Below, one piece after another: positions 15,836 to 18,265 of a stretch of 18,265 nucleotides of DNA (its first letter is position 1; the number at the start of each line of letters is the position of its first letter). The stretch is from an uncultured Parabacteroides sp. (lineage in GTDB: Bacteria > Bacteroidota > Bacteroidia > Bacteroidales > Tannerellaceae): the NCBI GenBank assembly GCA_910577325.1, contig CAJTMR010000041.1, positions 1-18,265 on the forward strand, written 5' to 3'. A program made the translations under genes and the position numbers. The notes beneath the pieces are model-generated. The model searched no databases. It was not told where the DNA came from and saw only the letters and a list, made by a program, of their open reading frames with translations.

Positions 15836-16849
15836 ATGGACTTAATGCAAGAAATTATTGCGCGCGCTAAAGCAAACAAACAGCGTATTGTTCTTCCTGA
15901 AGGAACAGAAGAAAGAACATTGAAAGCAGCCGACCGTTTAGTGGCCGACGAAGTTGCAGACATTATCCTGATTGGCAACCCTGCTGAAATCAACAGCCTG
16001 GCTACCCAGTATGGGTTGAACCACATTGGACAAGCTACTATTATCGATCCGAAGAATCACGAAAAGAAAGCCGCTTACGCAGACCTGCTTTTCCAGTTGC
16101 GCCAGAAAAAGGGTATGACTCCCGAAAAGGCTGCCGTTTTAGTAGAAGATCCTTTGTTTCTTGCCTGCCTGATGATTAAATCCGGCGATGCCGATGGTGA
16201 AATCGCCGGTGCACAGAACACGACCGGTAACGTGTTGCGTCCTGCTTTGCAGATTATCAAGACTGCTCCGGGAATGAGTTGCGTTTCAGGCGCGTTCCTG
16301 ATGTTTACGAAGACTCCGCAGTATGGTAAAGAAGGTATCCTGGTCTTTGCCGACTGTGCCGTAATGCCGAATCCGACAGCACCCGAACTGGCAAGTATCG
16401 CTATCGCTACGGCTGCTACAGCCCGTGATATCGTAGGTATGGAACCGCGTGTGGCCATGTTGAGCTTCTCCACGAAAGGTAGTGCCTCTCACGAGATGGT
16501 CGACAAGGTTGTCGAAGCTACTCGTCTGGCAAAAGAAATGGCTCCCGACCTGAAAGTTGACGGCGAATTGCAGGCCGATGCCGCTTTGGTTGAAAAAGTC
16601 GCTTCATTGAAAGCTCCGGGCAGCGATGTTGCCGGACAGGCGAACGTTTTGGTATTCCCGACTCTGGAAGTGGGCAATATCGCTTATAAGCTGGTTCAGC
16701 GTTTAGGTGGTGCAGAAGCCGTAGGTCCTATCCTGCAAGGTATGGCTGCTCCGGTTAACGACCTGTCTCGTGGTTGCTCCGTTGACGATATCTACAAGAT
16801 GGTTGCGATTGCATGTAACCAGTCGATCGGTCTGAAAGCGAATAAATAA
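15836..16849 (+). CDS. pta: Phosphate acetyltransferase
   Basis: A 337-residue short-form phosphotransacetylase (PTA/PTB family, without the N-terminal regulatory domains of the long enterobacterial form). It converts acetyl-CoA and phosphate to acetyl phosphate and CoA in the cytoplasm. Diagnostic segments are RIVLPEGTEERTLKAA (17-32), EDPLFLACLMIKSGDADGEIAGA (104-126, with GEIAGA instead of the more common GxVxGA), FADCAVMPNPTAPELA (171-186), FSTKGSASHE (211-220), GELQADAAL (243-251) and PVNDLSRGCS (306-315). Codon use is strongly biased to a small set (AAA/GAA, CTG, GGT), as expected for a highly expressed gene and unlike the AT-rich susD region. It is followed after 85 bp by ackA, its partner in fermentative ATP production. 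Confidence 0.95.
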   Translation: MDLMQEIIARAKANKQRIVLPEGTEERTLKAADRLVADEVADIILIGNPAEINSLATQYGLNHIGQATIIDPKNHEKKAAYADLLFQLRQKKGMTPEKAAVLVEDPLFLACLMIKSGDADGEIAGAQNTTGNVLRPALQIIKTAPGMSCVSGAFLMFTKTPQYGKEGILVFADCAVMPNPTAPELASIAIATAATARDIVGMEPRVAMLSFSTKGSASHEMVDKVVEATRLAKEMAPDLKVDGELQADAALVEKVASLKAPGSDVAGQANVLVFPTLEVGNIAYKLVQRLGGAEAVGPILQGMAAPVNDLSRGCSVDDIYKMVAIACNQSIGLKANK

Positions 16850-16853
16850 TTTG

Positions 16854-16902
16854 ATTTATGAATTATGATTTATGTGACGATGATAAATCATAATTCATAA
16901 AT
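16854..16902. repeat. 20-bp perfect inverted repeat between pta and ackA
   Basis: The arms 16854-16873 and 16883-16902 are exact reverse complements over 20 bp, with a nine-base GTGACGATG loop. The arms are almost entirely A/T and built from ATTTATG/ATTATGATT units. The 9-mer ATAAATCAT of the right arm recurs at 16920-16928, just before the ackA ATG. It starts five bases after the pta stop. It may limit read-through from pta to ackA or protect the pta 3' end, or it may be one copy of a dispersed intergenic repeat. There is no adjacent T-run. Confidence 0.8.
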
Positions 16903-16934
16903 TCCTGAAATCTCAACTCATAAATCATTAAATC

Positions 16935-18134
16935 ATGAAAGTATTAGTATTAAACTGCGGTAGCAGTTCTATTAAATATAAATTGTTCGATATGACATCC
17001 GGCGAAGTGATGGCTCAGGGTGGTATCGAAAAGATCGGTTTGCCGGGCGCGTTTCTGAAATTGACTGACAAGGATGGTAAGAAGGTTGTTCTGGAAAAAG
17101 ACATTCCCGGTCACAAGGAAGGAATCGAATTTATCCTGAGTATCCTGACCGACAATACATACGGTTGCATCAAGGAATATAACGAAATCGACGCTGTCGG
17201 CCATCGTGTGGTACACGGTGGTGAGAAGTTCGCTTCCAGCGTGAAGATCGACAAGGATGTGATCAATAAGGTTATCGAATGTTCGGATCTGGCTCCGCTG
17301 CATAACCCGGCCAACCTGAAGGGTATCGATGCTATGGAAGCGTTGATTCCGGGTATTCCCCAGGTGGCAGTGTTCGACACGGCTTTCCACCAGACCATGC
17401 CGGCTAAGGCTTATATGTATGGCTTGCCCTACGAAATGTACACGAAATACGGTGTACGCCGTTACGGTTTTCATGGAACAAGCCACCGCTATGTTTCCCG
17501 TCGTGCTTGCGAAATCCTGGGTGTCCCTTATGAAGAACAGAAGATCATTACGGCTCACGTAGGTAACGGCGGTTCTATCGCTGCCGTAGATCATGGCAAA
17601 TGCGTTGATACTTCTATGGGTCTGACTCCGGTTGAAGGTCTGCTGATGGGTACTCGTTGCGGTGACGTAGACGCCGGCGCTCTTTCCTTCATTATGGATA
17701 AGGAAGGCTTGGATGGCCATGGCTTGTCGGATTTGATCAACAAGAAGAGCGGTGTTGCCGGTTTGGTAGGCGGTTCTTCCGACATGCGTGATTTGGAAAA
17801 TGCGGTAGCTGCGGGAGATGAACGTGCTACTATGGTTTTGGACGTTTATAACTACCGTATCAAGAAATATATCGGTGCTTATGCTGCTGCCATGGGCGGT
17901 TGCGACATCCTGGTATGGACCGGCGGTGTCGGTGAAAACCAGTGGGCTACTCGTCGTGTCGTTTGTGAAGACATGGAATATATGGGCATGAAGATCGACG
18001 TTGAAAAGAACGAAGGTATGCGCGGTGAAGAAATGGTCATCAGTACGCCGGACAGTAAGGTGACGGTCATTGTGGTTCCGACTGACGAAGAGTATATGAT
18101 CGCTTCCGATACGATGGATATATTAGGTAAATAA
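16935..18134 (+). CDS. ackA: Acetate kinase
   Basis: A 399-residue cytoplasmic kinase of the ASKHA fold that turns acetyl phosphate and ADP into acetate and ATP, completing the route begun by Pta. Signature 1 (VLNCGSSSIKYKLF, 4-17) and signature 2 (RRYGFHGTSHRYVS, 175-188) are present. Residues known to matter in the Methanosarcina enzyme fall at the same numbers here: Asn7, Arg91, His123, Asp148, His180 and Arg241. The C-terminal VPTDEEYMIA carries the conserved magnesium-binding glutamate. The length is normal and nothing is missing. The ATG at 16935 has no clear ribosome site and follows the inverted repeat at 16854-16902. No separate -7 element was found, so it probably depends on the pta promoter. 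Confidence 0.97.
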   Translation: MKVLVLNCGSSSIKYKLFDMTSGEVMAQGGIEKIGLPGAFLKLTDKDGKKVVLEKDIPGHKEGIEFILSILTDNTYGCIKEYNEIDAVGHRVVHGGEKFASSVKIDKDVINKVIECSDLAPLHNPANLKGIDAMEALIPGIPQVAVFDTAFHQTMPAKAYMYGLPYEMYTKYGVRRYGFHGTSHRYVSRRACEILGVPYEEQKIITAHVGNGGSIAAVDHGKCVDTSMGLTPVEGLLMGTRCGDVDAGALSFIMDKEGLDGHGLSDLINKKSGVAGLVGGSSDMRDLENAVAAGDERATMVLDVYNYRIKKYIGAYAAAMGGCDILVWTGGVGENQWATRRVVCEDMEYMGMKIDVEKNEGMRGEEMVISTPDSKVTVIVVPTDEEYMIASDTMDILGK

Positions 18135-18142
18135 TAATTATT

Positions 18143-18176
18143 CTAATCCTCACAGCTTACAAAACATTAGGATTAG
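18143..18176. repeat. 8-bp inverted repeat after ackA
   Basis: CTAATCCT (18143-18150) and AGGATTAG (18169-18176) can pair around an 18-nt loop immediately ahead of the intrinsic terminator. The stem is AT-rich and weak. It may add to transcript 3'-end protection or be chance. Confidence 0.3.
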
Positions 18177-18182
18177 TGTTTA

Positions 18183-18216
18183 GACTGCCCCGACACCGGT
18201 TGGGGCGGTCTTTTTT
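18183..18216 (+). terminator. Intrinsic terminator of pta-ackA
   Basis: GACTGCCCC (18183-18191) pairs with GGGGCGGTC (18202-18210) over 9 bp with one G-U wobble, followed directly by six T (18211-18216). This is the only textbook intrinsic terminator in the window, 48 bases after the ackA stop. Nothing was recognised in the remaining 49 bases. Confidence 0.88.
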
Positions 18217-18265
18217 CCTGACTTCGTCACTATAAAAACCGCTATCTTATAATTGCCTAATAAAT

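Noticed and set aside
16854..16934. CRISPR-like or transposon-end reading of the AT-rich repeats
   Set aside because: Only one inverted pair with a 9-base loop and no regular spacers, transposase or target duplication.
16950..17720. Antisense open frame (256 codons) opposite ackA
   Set aside because: Overlaps a fully conserved acetate kinase; a shadow frame of a strongly codon-biased gene.

Overview
The window reads as a Bacteroidales chromosome, most likely a gut Bacteroides or Parabacteroides relative. The signs are an ECF sigma/FecR pair driving a SusC/SusD pair, -7 elements matching the Bacteroides consensus TAnnTTTG, weak Shine-Dalgarno sequences, and the folP-cdaA and pta-ackA gene pairs. 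The species cannot be fixed from this sequence alone. All real genes are on the + strand except murF. No tRNA, rRNA, CRISPR array or insertion sequence was seen, and no gap between genes exceeds about 150 bases.

Left part (about 80-12600): a seven-gene polysaccharide-utilisation-type locus. It encodes an ECF sigma factor (141-713), its membrane anti-sigma factor FecR (782-1765), a SusC-type TonB-dependent transporter with an N-terminal STN signalling domain (1918-5439), and a SusD lipoprotein (5474-7222). These are followed by a polytopic membrane acetyltransferase of the heparan-alpha-glucosaminide N-acetyltransferase type (7302-8432), a large secreted glycosidase-like protein with a GH123-like N-terminal region and a TIM-barrel-like region (8461-11157), and an exported FAD-dependent oxidoreductase carrying both a twin-arginine motif and a lipobox (11184-12599). 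Ligand binding at SusC is expected to signal through STN and FecR to release the sigma factor, which would switch the locus on. The three downstream genes would then modify and cut the imported glycan in the periplasm. The substrate is unknown. The acetyltransferase plus the GH123-like region suggest an amino-sugar-containing, possibly host-derived glycan, which is an inference.

A strong hairpin (12640-12677) separates this locus from a convergent murF (cell wall). From a divergent promoter region the housekeeping block continues: folP (folate), cdaA (c-di-AMP synthase), then pta and ackA (acetate and ATP production), ending in a clear intrinsic terminator (18183-18216). The most notable small-scale features are a 7-bp tandem repeat at the folP 3' end whose copy number sets whether FolP and CdaA are separate or fused in frame, a 20-bp perfect inverted repeat between pta and ackA, and several hairpins at operon joints inside the glycan locus.
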